Positions 1 through 11,225 of a stretch of DNA of 64,000 nt are shown one piece after another; position 1 is the stretch's first letter; each line of letters starts with the position of its first letter. The notes under the pieces were generated by a model. It saw only the letters and a program-made list of their open reading frames with translations. It searched no databases and was not told where the DNA came from. Source of the stretch: Macrotis lagotis (Eukaryota > Chordata > Mammalia > Peramelemorphia > Peramelidae); NCBI RefSeq assembly GCF_037893015.1, contig NC_133666.1:621159156-621223155 (forward strand), written 5' to 3'. The position numbers and the translations under genes are program-made.

Positions 1-3000
1 GTGACCACTGGGCGGTGCCTGAAGACGATTCCTGTGTCTGGAGTGGTGAAGAGCATCGCCTGGAATCCCAACCCTACCATCGGTCTAGTAGCTGTGGCTG
101 TGTGAGTGACCAGGGTCTGTTCTTGCCTGGCTCCCCCTTAGGAAAGCCTCACATTGCTATAGCACTTTCTGACTTTACAAAGTACTTTTCACAAGTAGGT
201 ATAATGTTCTCCTTTTCACACAGAAAAAACTAAGAGAGGTTGAGTGCACTCTAAAGCAGAATTTGATCCAGATCACAGTGTTATCCTCTTATTATTGCCT
301 CAGTGTAGCTCACATTCAAAACTGTCCCCCCTTGCCCTTCTTCCTCTTAGTCTGCTTCCTGAGGTGGACCTAACTTCCACTACTTCACATCTGGTTGACT
401 CAGTTCATACAATTCCCACTAAGCCTAGAAGGAAGAGAATTTTTCCTCCTCCTCTCAAGATGCAGTATGGGAAGTAACACTGGTTTTAGGAGACTTTGAT
501 TTGATTCCAGACTCTCTCTTTACTAGCCATATCTGTAAAATGTGGACAGTTATCCTCATGTGGTTCCTCATAGGGCTATGGTGAGGAAAGACTTTTATTA
601 AGTACTCTAAATTAATTATTCGTAACGTCTCTGTCTTGGGGGGCCATTGAGAGGAGAATGGTGAGGGCTTGGTGGGGCTGCAGGGGGAAGAGCCTGAAAG
701 GACTCTCTCTGTTCATGCGTCCCCAAAGGGCAGAGTCAGTGCTGCTGTTGAATCCAGGTCTAGGGGACCTGTCGGTGACAAGCAGCACAGACCAGTTGCT
801 GAGCGCATTCTCGCCCCCTGAGGAGCCTGCAGGGCAGCCTGTGGAGTGGCAGGAGGCTTCAGCCGAAGAGCATGAGCACGGCCTTAGGCTGAGAATCCAT
901 CATAACAAGGTAACAAGATACTTGGGAAAATGGGGCTAGATAAGAGAGAACGCTATGCAGCAAAGTGCAGTGGGCTGAAGCCATCAGAGCTAGTCTTCTT
1001 TCAATCTCATCCTCTTTCCTTCCCTTTCTCTCCAGCCAGTGAAGCAAGTAACCTGGCATGGCCGTGGAGATTACTTGGCTACTGTGGTGGAAGCTGCTGA
1101 GCACACACAGGTGTTGATGCACCAAGTGAGCCGTCGGCGCAGCCAAAGTCCTTTCCGTCGAAGCCATGGTCAGGTGCAGTGTGTGGCCTTCCACCCATCT
1201 CGACCCTTCCTCTTTGTGGCTTCTCAGCGCAGCCTCCGTCTCTACCATCTGCTTCGCCAGGAACTCACAAAGAAATTAATGCCTAACTGCAAATGGGTGT
1301 CTAGTCTGGCTGTACACCCCCAAGGTAAGAGGACAGGCCTGAGGAATGGCCTGACCTCAAATCCCTTCTTCCCCCCCCCCAATACTCTTAGAGAAAACTG
1401 AGGGGAAGTTGGGGACTCTGGGTCACCTAGCCCCATAATTCCCCTTCCTACCCACACAGGAGACAATGTAATCTGTGGCAGCTACGATAGTAAACTGATC
1501 TGGTTCGACCTTGACCTTTCAACCAAACCCTACAAAGTACTAAGGTAAGAGGGTGCTAGAGAGCTAATGAATGAACAAATCTTGCTTTTAAGAAGTTTGT
1601 TATCTGATCAAGGAAAAAGGCTTCATCACAGATAAAAGATCTTAGGAACAGGAATTGGTGTCTAGTCCAGCTCTTTTGTTTATAGATGTGACAAACTGAA
1701 GCCCAGAGTAGTCAAGTGAGTTGCTTAAGGTAGAGCTAGTAGGAAACAGAACCACAATTCAGAGGCCAGGAATGATGCTTCATGGAAGAAGAGATTCCTC
1801 GGTCCAAGTTTCAGAGGAAAAGAGAGAGGAGTCCTCAACAGACAAGGATCCAATTAAAAAGGAGGGATTAAAGATAAGAGAGGGAGATTAATAATAGGAA
1901 TTACTCACTCCCACCTCCACCCCACCCCCAAGAAAACCCAGAAAGAAGAGTCATTGTGGCTTTTTAAAAAATGCACAGATTGAAAATGAAATAAAACTGA
2001 ATTGGGGGAAACATTTCTTTTAAACCAAATAGATTAAAAAACACACAGGAGAGAAAAGGAAGGAGTTTCAGAAGAGAAACAGACAAATAGGACAGCTTTG
2101 AAAATGATGTTGAATTTATTAAATTTTTAAAAATGCAAGCCGTATGAGATTCTTGGTTTCTGTTAATTAAGATTGGAGGACACAAAGATGGCTGGTGTCA
2201 CTCTCAGGAGAGCAGGAAGAGGTTATTTGCTGGTGAGGGGGGGAGAGAAGAAGTATAGTTAGGTGCTCAAGAGAATAGAACATTGGATAGTTGATAAAAG
2301 ATTGTTAAATGGATTGTCTGAAGGAATGAAGGCCATTTGAGGTTACCTACTTTGATTTGCAGTGGACCTAGGCAGCACAGATTAATGATTCTCTCCAGTT
2401 TCAAAGTAGAAGTGGAAAGTAGGAGGTTATCAGGATGAGACTAACAAGAGGGTCAGGAGGGACAAAAGAAGAGGACAAAGTTGAAGGAAAAATCAAGCTA
2501 GTGAAGAAGCTGGTGGGTCAAGGAAGTAGGGAAAAATTGAGGAACTGAAGGTCAGCTAGTGTATTCACATACACCATAGTGCTAAGGTGAGGCAGCTTTG
2601 GGGATACACATTAAAATGTACCTCCACCTACCCTTTAGTGATTTCCCTCTAACCTGGATCTTACAGGCACCACAAGAAGGCCCTCAGGGCTGTTGCTTTC
2701 CATCCAAGGTACCCACTCTTTGCCTCTGGATCTGATGATGGCAGTGTTATTGTCTGCCATGGCATGGTTTACAAGTAAGTATTAATCCCTTTGCCAGATC
2801 CCCCCCCCCCCAATCTCCCCCCACCCCTTCATGTCTTCCCACTCCCCTATCTTTATCAGCCTCCAGAGAATACAATCCTTCATCCATCTGGCTGTCTTTC
2901 ATCCCTCCAAGTGATCTGCCCCAGTAACAGGCCCTGATGTCCCTTCTCTTTCTTTCCAGTGATCTCCTACAGAACCCGCTGTTGGTGCCAGTGAAAGTTC

Positions 3001-3113
3001 TCAAAGGCCACACAATAAACAGAGACCTTGGGGTACTGGATGTGAGCTTCCACCCCACCCAGCCCTGGCTCTTCTCCTCAGGAGCAGATGGCAAACTTCG
3101 ACTCTTCACCTAG
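1..3113 (+). CDS. BOP1: BOP1 ribosome biogenesis protein, C-terminal six exons (5' partial)
   Basis: Exons read from the sequence are 1-101, 729-909, 1036-1324, 1460-1544, 2667-2774 and 2960-3113, with the stop TAG at 3111-3113. Every internal junction has AG acceptor and GT donor, and the phases join into one open frame of 305 residues, about the last 40% of a protein that is about 746 residues in human. Recognisable stretches are [85 protein letters not shown] and the end [21 protein letters not shown]. These are WD40 blades of the BOP1 beta-propeller. Known family role: BOP1 with PES1 and WDR12 forms the nucleolar PeBoW complex, needed to process 28S and 5.8S rRNA precursors for the 60S subunit. 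No frameshift or stop is seen, so the gene looks functional. Exon 1 continues upstream of the window. Confidence 0.97.
1545..2666. other. BOP1 intron, mostly unrecognised sequence
   Basis: The intron between the fourth and fifth visible BOP1 exons. About 1670-1770 resembles a minus-strand MIR/CORE-SINE (CTGAAGCCCAGAGTAG, then GCTAGTAGGAAACAGAACC). The rest is purine-rich and I recognise nothing in it. The intron 102-728 likewise shows nothing recognisable. Confidence 0.5.
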
Positions 3114-3600
3114 GGAGGACAGGGTGGAGTGGGATTTAAAGGGACATTTCTTGCTATTGGCCTTACCTCTGTCTAGGACAGGAATAGGGAAATTTTTTCT
3201 GTCAGGGGCCATTTGGATATTTATGATTTTATTCACCTATTATATTTGGTCAGACAATTCACCCCTAAAAGGCTCCTAGATATATTGAATTTCGAATCCT
3301 GTCTGGTTGCCTTGGCAGCTCTGGACCAATATGGCCCTTGAGTTCAAGGTTCCCTGCCCATGGTCTCAGAGAAAGGAATTTTCAAGAAAGGGAAAAAACA
3401 AGTCAGAGTGCTTAGAAGGCCAATTTCTTTGTATTCTACCCAGTCTTCTGCCTCTTAGTACATACAAAATAGAATCTCATTGTTGGAAAGGGCTTTCATC
3501 CTCTAATGTAGGAGTTCTTTACTTGTCATGGACCCCTTTGGTAGTCTGATGAAGCCTTTTAGCCTCTTCTCAGAAATATTTTTTTTCAATAAATAAAATA
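3114..3600 (+). other. BOP1: BOP1 3' untranslated region and candidate poly(A) signals
   Basis: No AATAAA occurs in the first 400 bases after the stop. Overlapping AATAAA hexamers are at 3588-3593 and 3592-3597, with another at 3632-3637. All lie inside an old transposon copy (about 3508-3732), so BOP1 may take its poly(A) signal from a repeat. This is inference and the true cleavage site is unknown. Confidence 0.35.
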
Positions 3601-3732
3601 TATAAGATTGCAAAGGAAAAGAATTATTGAAATAAAGATCTATTTTTTTTACCTTCCAAATTTAGAGATTCTGTGAACCTATTCACTCACTCCTTAGCAG
3701 TCTATGAACCCCAAATTAAGAACTATTATTTA
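3508..3732. mobile_element. Fossil short DNA-transposon-like repeat, copy 1
   Basis: About 225 bp beginning GAGTTCTTTACTTGTCATGG and ending CCCCAAATTAAGAACT, so the ends are imperfect inverted repeats (AGTTCTT / AAGAACT). The inner part (GGACCCCTTTGGTAGTCTGA) resembles a mammal-wide non-autonomous element whose family name I cannot give with certainty. A copy in the opposite direction lies at about 4338-4535. Confidence 0.5.
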
Positions 3733-3827
3733 GCCAGTCTAGTCACTTTTTCTACAATATCAGTGCTATAAGGGACTTCAAGAGGATAATACCAAGTATT
3801 TATATAGTAAGTAATTCAAGGTTTACA

Positions 3828-3830
<3 letters not shown>

Positions 3831-3870
<40 letters not shown>
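3831..3870. repeat. (TG)20 microsatellite
   Basis: Forty uninterrupted bases of alternating TG. The length suggests it is polymorphic. Confidence 0.98.
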
Positions 3871-3872
<2 letters not shown>

Positions 3873-4004
3873 GTACCAACCTGCGTACATTTGTGCACAC
3901 ATCCTTCTGCCTACTCAATGTGTTGTCCAACAGGGAATCAAGGAGGATTAGATCATTCACCACATTGCTGCTTAGCAGCTGAAAAACAGATCAGAATCAA
4001 AGAG

Positions 4005-4320
4005 CTATGAAATCTCAGCTCTGAAAAGGATCTGAGAAGTCATCTTTGGTTAATTTCTATCTCTGTCTCTGAATACTTCAATTGATGGGAACTCAATATC
4101 TCCTGAAGCAACCCATTCTATATTTTTCTTTGTTTTGGTCAGGCAATGGGGTTAAGTGACTTGCCCAAGTTCACATGACTAAATAAATATCTAGTACCTG
4201 AGGCTGCATTTGAACTCAGGTCATCTTGACTCCAGGGCGGGTGCTCTATCCATCATACCACCTGGTAGCCCCAATCCATTCTATTTTCAGATAGCTCTTA
4301 CCCTTAAAACACAACTCAAA
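4005..4320 (-). mobile_element. L3/CR1 LINE 3' end fragment, split by a SINE
   Basis: Contains diverged AAATCTCAGCTCTGAAAAGG and AACCCATTCTATTTTCAGATAGCTCTTA text, typical of the antisense 3' end of L3/CR1 elements. It is interrupted by the SINE at 4126-4272. Confidence 0.55.
4126..4272 (-). mobile_element. Opossum SINE1-like element
   Basis: Reverse orientation: GGCAATGGGGTTAAGTGACTTGCCC, then GGTGCTCTATCCATCATACCACC. Flanking CCATTCTAT direct repeats on both sides mark the target site. The copy is diverged and the tail is not a clean A run. Confidence 0.8.
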
Positions 4321-4337
4321 AAACCCAAAGTTAAGTA

Positions 4338-4535
4338 GTGATCAGGGGTGCATGAATTCTCTATAAAGGATAGCTATTTCAATGCAATTGTCTCCTTTGC
4401 AAATTATACCTAATTCTATGTATATTATTCTGTGCATTTAAAAACATTATTCTGAGAAGAAATTCATAGGCTTCACTATACTGCCAAACAGATTTGTTGG
4501 GAAAAAAGGTAAGAATCCATAGTTTTATATAAAAA
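4338..4535. mobile_element. Fossil short DNA-transposon-like repeat, copy 2
   Basis: Contains GCATTTAAAAACATTATTCTGAGAAG and CATAGGCTTCACTATACTGCCAAA, the reverse of the text at 3508-3732. Both copies are old and neither codes for protein. Confidence 0.5.
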
Positions 4536-4559
4536 CTGTGCTAAAATCTAAATAAACTC

Positions 4560-5060
4560 TATGTACAGCATTTCCCTGATCTTCTGGTTTCCTACTCTGG
4601 CACGGCCTGTTCTTGAAGAAACCATGCTGTCCCTTGGGAATCACTGTCTTTTTCATCATGTACTCTAACTTTCTTTTCAATGATTACTTCTAGAATAAAC
4701 CCAGGAATCAATCAAGCTCACTGGCCTACAGCTTGCAGGATGCTCTCTTCCAAGTATCTCTCCTTTACTTTAGCCTAGTCTTGTAGGTCTTTCTATTCTC
4801 CTTGATCTCTCAACTCTCACTGCAAGTCACACTGAACAGTTCTTTCAGTACTCAAGGAGGTGGCATGTCTGTATCAAGAGGGTGTCTCAAGTGATGGTCA
4901 TTTATCCAGGGCAGCGAGAGGCTCTCATTACTTCTTACCTTATGTCACTTTGAATCATTTTTATTTTATCACTTCTTGGACAAAGGTCAACCTCCTTGGC
5001 AAAGAATACAAATAAGAAACAAAAGAAGCAGCTTTGTCATCTCTATTACCTTCATGTACC
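4560..5060 (-). mobile_element. L3/CR1 LINE fragment, reverse-transcriptase region
   Basis: Translated on the minus strand it gives degraded CR1-type reverse transcriptase text, for example IPGFILEVIIEK followed by DSQGTAWFLQEQA, corresponding to the family's 'PGK.LE.II' and 'Q.GF..G' region. In-frame stops are present. It is a dead ancient copy. Confidence 0.6.
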
Positions 5061-6230
5061 TTCCTATCCAGCCTGGCATTGTGTCAAGATGGTGTGAGAA
5101 TGAAGCCTAGAGTTTCAGGGATCATTGCTCTGGTTCCTGCGCATCACTGCTGTGGACTCTAAGCCCATCATCTACCTTCAGTGTAAAGAAGCCAGTGCAG
5201 TGAATAGAGGCAAGGGAGAGCTGGGTTCTCCAGGGACGGAGCTGGAGGAGAAAGCAGTTGGGGAAGCAGGTGGTGTCTACTGCTTTTAAAAATTCCTTTA
5301 CTTAAATAACTCCATTTCAGAAAAAGAAATTGAAGAAACCATTAATATACTCCCTAAGAAAAAGTCTCCCGGTCCAGATGGATTTACAAGTGAATTCTTC
5401 CAAACATTTAAGGAACAATTAATTCCTATTCTACATAAACTATTTTAAAAAAATAGAAGGGGAAGAAGTTCTGCCAAATTCCTTTTATGACAACAACATG
5501 GTGCTGATACCTAAACCAGGAAGAAACAAAACAAAGAAAATTATAGACTAATCTCTGTAATGAATATTGATGCAAAAATATTAAAGTTTTAGACTACAGC
5601 AAGTTATTACCAGGATAATACACCATGATCAGGTTGGATACCAGGAAGGAAGGGATGGTTCAACATTAGGAAAACACTCGACATAATTAAACATATCAAT
5701 AGCAAAACTAACAGAAATCATATGACTATCTCAATAGATGCTGAAAAAGCCTTTGATAAAATACAACATCCATTCCTATTAAAAACACTAGAAAGTTTAG
5801 GAACAAATGAAGTTTTTCTTAAAATAATAAATAGTATCTATCTAAAACCATCAACAAATATTGTATTTAATGGGAATAAACTCAGAGCACTTCCAATAAA
5901 TTCAGGGATGAAACAAGGATGCCCATTATCACCATTACTATTCAATACAGTATTAGAAATGCTAGCAGTAGCAATAAGAGATGAAAAAGAAATTGAAAGA
6001 ATCAGAATTGGCCATGAGGAGGCAAAGCCTTCACTCTTTGTAGATGATATGATGATATGCTTAGAGAACCCGAGAAAATCATCTTTAAAACTCCTTGAAA
6101 TAATTAACAAATTCAGCAAAGTAACAGGATACAAAATAAACCCACATAAATAATCAACATTTCTATATATGAACAACAAAGCCCAAGAGCAAGAGAAAGG
6201 GAAATTTCATTTAAAATAACTGTAGACATA

Positions 6231-6361
6231 GGGGCAGCTAGGTGGCGCAGTGGATATAACACTGGCCCTGGAGTCAGGAGGACCTGAGTTCAAATGTGAC
6301 CTCAGACACTTAAGTGGGCAAGCCACTTAACCCCATTTGCCTTGCAAAAACCTAAAAAAAT
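6231..6361 (+). mobile_element. Opossum SINE1-like element inside an L1, internally deleted
   Basis: GGGGCAGCTAGGTGGCGCAGTGGAT (A box) and GAGTTCAAAT (B box), then CTTGCAAAAACCTAAAAAAA. It has lost about 20 bp of the usual TAATTACCTAGCTGTGTGGC segment. Perfect 15-bp target-site duplications AAATAACTGTAGACA lie at 6214-6228 and 6362-6376, so the SINE is younger than the host L1. Confidence 0.93.
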
Positions 6362-7079
6362 AAATAACTGTAGACAACATTAAATACTTAGGAATCTACC
6401 TTCCAAAACAAACTCAGAAACTGTATGAACACAATTATAAAACACTTCTCACCCAAATAAACTCAGATCTAAACAATTGGAAAAATATCAAAAGCTCATG
6501 GGTAGGTCAAGCTAATATAAAATGAAAATTCTACCCAAATTAATTACTTATTCAGTGCTATACCAATCAAACTACCAAGTAACTACTTTGTCAAGCTAGA
6601 AAAAGTAATAACAAAATTCTTCTGGAGCGACAAAAGGGCAAGAATAGTAAGGGAACTGATGGAAAAAAATGTAAAGGAAGGTGACCTAGCTCTACCAGAT
6701 CTAAAACTATACTACAAAGCAGCAATCATCAAAACAGCCTGGCACTGGTTAAGAAATAGAGTAATGGATCAGTGGATTAGGATAAATTCTAAAGAAGTCA
6801 CAGTAAATGACTACAACAATCTACTATTTGACAAACCCACAGACATCAGCCTCTGGGATAAGAACTCACTATCTGGCAAAAATCCTTGGGAAAGCTGGAA
6901 AATAGTATGGCAAAAACTAGGCATAGATCCACATCTCACACCATATACCAAAATAAGTTCAAAAATGGGTACAGTATTTAGATAAAGAGATACCATAGAT
7001 AAATTAATAGACCCCAAATTACTCTATCTGATCTATGGAAAAGGGATAAATTTTATGACCAAATAAGAATCAGAGCAGA

Positions 7080-7173
7080 TTTTGGCAGCATTGATTTTAT
7101 TAGTGCAAAATGAATGATTTTGACTATATTAACTTAAAAAGTTTTTGCACTAATAAAATCAATGTTGCCAAAA
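7080..7173. repeat. 31-bp inverted repeat within the L1 (arms 7080-7110 and 7143-7173)
   Basis: The two 31-base arms are reverse complements with one mismatch, separated by 32 bases. The right arm is ordinary L1 ORF2 text (AGTTTTTGCACTAATAAAAT). The left arm replaces the L1 text expected there, so it is an acquired inverted copy. Confidence 0.9.
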
Positions 7174-7191
7174 TTAAAAGGAAAGCAGAAA

Positions 7192-7351
7192 GGGGCGGCC
7201 AGGTAGCGTAGTGGATAAAGCACCGGCCTTGGAGTCAGGAGTCCCTGGGTTCAAATCCGGTCTCAGACACTTAATTACCTAGCTGTGTGGCCTTGGGCAA
7301 GCCACTTAGCCCCGTTTGCCTTGCAAAAAAACCTTAAAAAAAAAGAGTTTG
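7192..7351 (+). mobile_element. Opossum SINE1-like element inside an L1
   Basis: GGGGCGGCCAGGTAGCGTAG...GGGTTCAAATCCGG...TTGCAAAAAAACCTTAAAAA. Flanked by perfect 16-bp duplications AAAAGGAAAGCAGAAA at 7176-7191 and 7352-7367. It resembles a youngish subfamily (AAAGCACCGGCC, CCTGGGTTCAAATCCGGTC). Confidence 0.95.
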
Positions 7352-8450
7352 AAAAGGAAAGCAGAAAGCTGAGAAACAATCTCCACAACCAGGAGTTCTG
7401 ATAAAGTTCTCATTTCTAAAATACATATAGAGAATTGCATCAAATTTCTAAGATCATAAGTCATTCCCCAATTAATAGATGGTCAAATGATATGAACAAT
7501 TTCCAAATGAAAGTAAAGCTATATATAATCACATGAAAAAATGCTCCAAAACACCAGAAAAATGTAAATGAAAACAACAATGAGGTATCATCTCACAACT
7601 ATTAGACTATCCCAGATGAGGAAAAAAAAGGGAAGATGATCAATGTTGGAGAGGTTGTGGGAGGATTGGGACACTAATGTATTGCTGGTGGAGTTGTAAC
7701 TGGATCTAACCTTTCTGGAGAGTAATATGGAACCATGCCCAAAGAGCAATAAAACTGTTCATACCCTTTGACCCAGTAATTCCAATTCTAGGACTATATC
7801 CAGAAGAAATCATAAAAAATGGGAAAAGTCTCATATGTTCTAAAATATTCATAGCAGCTCTTTTTGTAGTGGCAAAGAATTAGAAATTGAGGGGATGCCC
7901 ATCAATTGGGGAATTGCTAAACAAGTTATGGTACGTGAATACTATGGAATATTATAGTTCTATAAGAAACCATAAATGGTTGGATTCTAGAGAAGCATGG
8001 AATGATTTACAGGATCTGATGCTGAGTGAAGGGAGTAGAACCAAGAGAACAATGTACACACCAACAACATTATGAGATGAACAACCTTGATGGAAGCAGC
8101 TCCTCTCAGCAGCCAAGAGAGCTAGAACAACTATATTTGACTGGTTATGAACTATGTTATCCCCAACCAGAGGAAGAAAAACAAAATAAAACGCACAGGA
8201 AAAAAAAAAAACCTTTCCAAATCTGATGAATTATAAATTATCTCTTATGTATCTCTTTCCCTTAATCCTAATTCCTCATGCCAAAAATTACTAATTTGTA
8301 AACATGTTTAACAAAATATGCATGTAAAATGCTAACCAGACTGTTCCCTACTGAGAAGAGGGGGGGTGGGAAGGGAGGGTGGAATGAAATGTTGTAACTT
8401 GGAATTATATACATGTAGATATGGATGAAAATAAATAAATTTGAAAGATT

Positions 8451-9033
8451 CCTTTCTATTTACTTTCGTTCTACTTTGGGTGTCATTGTTGCATTATCGT
8501 CAAGTTGTGTCATTAATTCTGGCTGGCTGGGAGAAGGCTGAGACAAAAATAAGGACTTGGTTGTAGGTCGCGATTCTGATCAGAAGATGCTCCAGTTATT
8601 GGAATGCAGCAGTGAGCAGGATCCATGAACTCACCCTTGATCTTGACATCATCCCAAGGGTTTCACAGCCTTGTTTATGAACTCTCGAATTCCTTTCTCT
8701 GATCAAAATCTCATGTCACTCCACTTCTGCCTCTGCCTGGCCAAGGCAAAGCCCTTTTGTCCTTCTTCCAACCCCTCCACCTCTTCTTGTTCCTTCCCTA
8801 TCTTGACACCTCGGTGACCCACTTCAAAACTACACCATTCTCTTGCTCAAATTCTTTGCTCCTTTAGCCTGGCAAAGATCTTGGGGTGCCAAAGCCCAGC
8901 CTCGTATTGCTGCTACCATCCTCTGCCTTCACTCATACATACACATTGCTGAACAAAGCTAGAGAAAATCATGAAACTGCTTCCTGGATCCATTAACCTT
9001 GACTGGGCCCCACTATGGAAAGGGAATCCTTGT
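8451..9033. other. Unique sequence, nothing recognised
   Basis: Between the L1 and the first CORE-SINE of this region. There is no convincing open frame with splice sites and no repeat that I can name. Confidence 0.4.
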
Positions 9034-9236
9034 TGACTGGTTTTAGTCGTGTCTGACTCTCCAAGACCCGTTTGGGGTTTTCCTGGCTGAATGATTTTGC
9101 CATTTCCTTGTTCAGGTCATTTTATAGATGAGAGAGCCAAGATAAACAGTTAATTGACTTGGGACACTCAGCTAGGCCAAATTTGAACTCAGGTCTTCCT
9201 GATCTGGAAATCTCCACCAAACCACCAGCTACCCAA
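9034..9236 (-). mobile_element. CORE-SINE with RTE-type tail (Mar1-like)
   Basis: Reverse orientation: TTAGTCGTGTCTGACTCT, TTTGGGGTTTTCCTGGCTGA, TGCCATTTCCTTGTTCAGG, then GGTCTTCCTGATCTGG. The GTCTGACTC/CATTTCC end is the RTE-derived tail seen in marsupial Mar1 SINEs. It is diverged. Confidence 0.75.
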
Positions 9237-9239
9237 TCT

Positions 9240-10990
9240 TTCTCTCATACCCTTTGACCTGATTCACTTTCTTCAGTGGCTTTTCCAAACTTTTTATGTC
9301 TCCTCAAACCTTCCACAGCTCTCCTGCCCCTGACCTTCTGAACTGAGAAGCTTGGCTCATGTTTCCCTAAAAATACTCAGACCATCCTCAGAGGCATCCT
9401 CTTTGTCCCTGTTCCTCATCTCACATCACTCAAGATGCCCTTTGACTCTCTCCCTCTGTCACTTGTCTCACATGATGAGGTAACCTGTTTTCTTGACAAG
9501 GTAAACCCCTATACATGTACAAGTGATCTCATTACAAGCCACCTTCTCCAATAGATGGTGTCCTCTATCATACCCACTCTCACAAATAATCTCTCCTGTT
9601 CTATTAGTTGCTTCTGCATTGCCTACAAATATGCCCATGTCTCCCCCATTCTTAAAAACTCTACTTGATCCATCTAACCTTGCTAATTATCTTATAACTC
9701 ATTTCCCTTAAGTCTTATAATACTTTCTCTTCTTTTCCTCTTCTTTGCACTCTGGCTCTTGACCTCATTGTTCAAAAGTGCTTACTAGGCCCTACTGCCT
9801 GTCTATGATGCCCCTGCTTCCTCTCTCCTCTTACTTTGAAACTCTTTGTAGCCTGGTTACAAAACACTTGAAACTGTTCTCTCCAAAGTTACTAATGATT
9901 TTTCAATTATCAGATTTAATGGTTTTTGCTCTCTGTGCTCATACTTCTTGACCTCTTTGCATTCTGCAACCTATAAAGAGTGTTTTCTTTTCCTTAATCT
10001 CTCCCTGCCTGTCGCTATAGCTTCTCCGGTCATATCCACTAACTCTGGGGAGGTCCTCCAAGTTTCTGTACTGGGTCCTCTTCTCTCATCCCTCTATACT
10101 ATTTCATTTGGTGATCTCACAGCATCTATGTTTTTAATTATCTCTATGCAGAGGATTCCCAGGTTGATTGTCCATCCTTAAACTTTTCACAATTTCTAGT
10201 CTGCTCCCACAAATGTCCTCTAGACATCACTAACTGGATATCATCTTAGATATGTCCAAAACACAAGTCATCTTTCTCCTCTTCCCATGGTTCTTATTAC
10301 TGCTCTTCCAACCTCCCAGTAATCCTGGCTCAGAACCAAGGTATCATTCTTGACTCTTCCCTTTCTCACTCTCATATCTAGTCTAGGTCAAATCTGATCC
10401 ATTTCACTTGTTACATCTCTTGAATATGCCCCGTTCTCTCCTCTGTCACTGCTACCTCCCTGGCATGGGTCCTTATCCCTCAAATCTCTCCCTATTCCAA
10501 TCCAAGTTGTCATCCTGATTTTTCTTTCTCTCATATATGTAATCATACAGATTTAACCCTCTTACCCCACTCTTCAAAAAAACTCCCTCAAATTCCAGAT
10601 TTTGATTTTTTTTCATAAATTTGTCTGTTTGGCTTTTATACCTCTTTATCATTTGCCCCCATTACCTTTCCTATCTCATCATGCTTAATTCTCTCTCTCT
10701 ACTCCTTTACTTCCCTCCAGTGACACCTCCCATACAACATCAGGTCACTTCTCAACCATTGTTTTCTCTTTTTGCACCCTTACCTAGAACCCTCTTCTCC
10801 TCAGTCCCTTCTCTGGGCTTCCATGTCTAGAGTCTTATCTTCTGCACGAAGCCTCCCCTAACTATCCTGAATTTCAGGGCTGTCCCTCTGGGTACAGGCC
10901 CCATTTCCCTCAAGTAGATTTGATGTTTGCATGTCTACTGCACTGTGAGCCCCGTGGGGACTGAACTTTTGGGACCTTTCTTTATATCCC
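9240..10990 (+). mobile_element. L2 LINE, reverse transcriptase and 3' end
   Basis: Degraded L2 ORF2: VSVLGPLLSSLYTISFGDLT (about 10060-10120, the 'GSVLGPLLF' RT motif), an eroded active-site stretch just after, then GIILDSSLSHSHI (about 10340). It ends with the L2 3' text (TGCACGAAGCCTCCCCTAAC, about 10840) and CCTTTCTTTATATCCCTAAC. Stops and frameshifts throughout. Ancient and inactive. Confidence 0.75.
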
Positions 10991-11009
10991 TAACAGCGCA
11001 ATTCATGGT

Positions 11010-11220
11010 CCAGTTGACTAATAGAATGGAATATTATTATGTCATAAAAATAATTATTAGGAACTCAGGAAAACATGGGTAGGTGCATATGAACTGATAC
11101 AAATTGTGGAAAGCAGATCCAAGAGAATAAAATACAAAAGCTATAATGATGCGAATTATGACTATATTAGAAGGCAGTCAAAGAGATTAATTACAATGAC
11201 TAATTTTGTTCCCAGTAAAC
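11010..11220 (+). mobile_element. L1-like 3' end fragment
   Basis: Contains ATGGAATATTATTATGTCATAA, ATATGAACTGATACAAATTG and CAAGAGAATAAAATACAA, a diverged form of the '...YTMEYY...' end of marsupial L1 ORF2. Confidence 0.5.
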
Positions 11221-11225
11221 AATGA

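Larger units (their letters stand above)
5298..8450 (+). mobile_element. LINE-1, 5'-truncated, ORF2 reverse transcriptase to 3' end
   Basis: The ORF2 reading is broken by stops and frameshifts but is clear. It runs from [20 protein letters not shown] (about 5350), [20 protein letters not shown] (5722), [14 protein letters not shown] (about 5910) and the catalytic box SLFVDDMM (about 6035; usual F/YADD), to LALPDLKLYYKAAIIKTAWHW (6680), the zinc-knuckle-like CWRGCG (about 7650) and YYSSIRNHKWL (about 7950). The longest intact stretch is 143 residues (5722-6153). It lacks the 5' UTR, ORF1 and the endonuclease. Two SINEs and one inverted duplication are embedded in it. It is not active. Confidence 0.95.

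Noticed and set aside
859..1466. Minus-strand open frames across BOP1 exons
   Set aside because: Antisense shadows of real coding exons.
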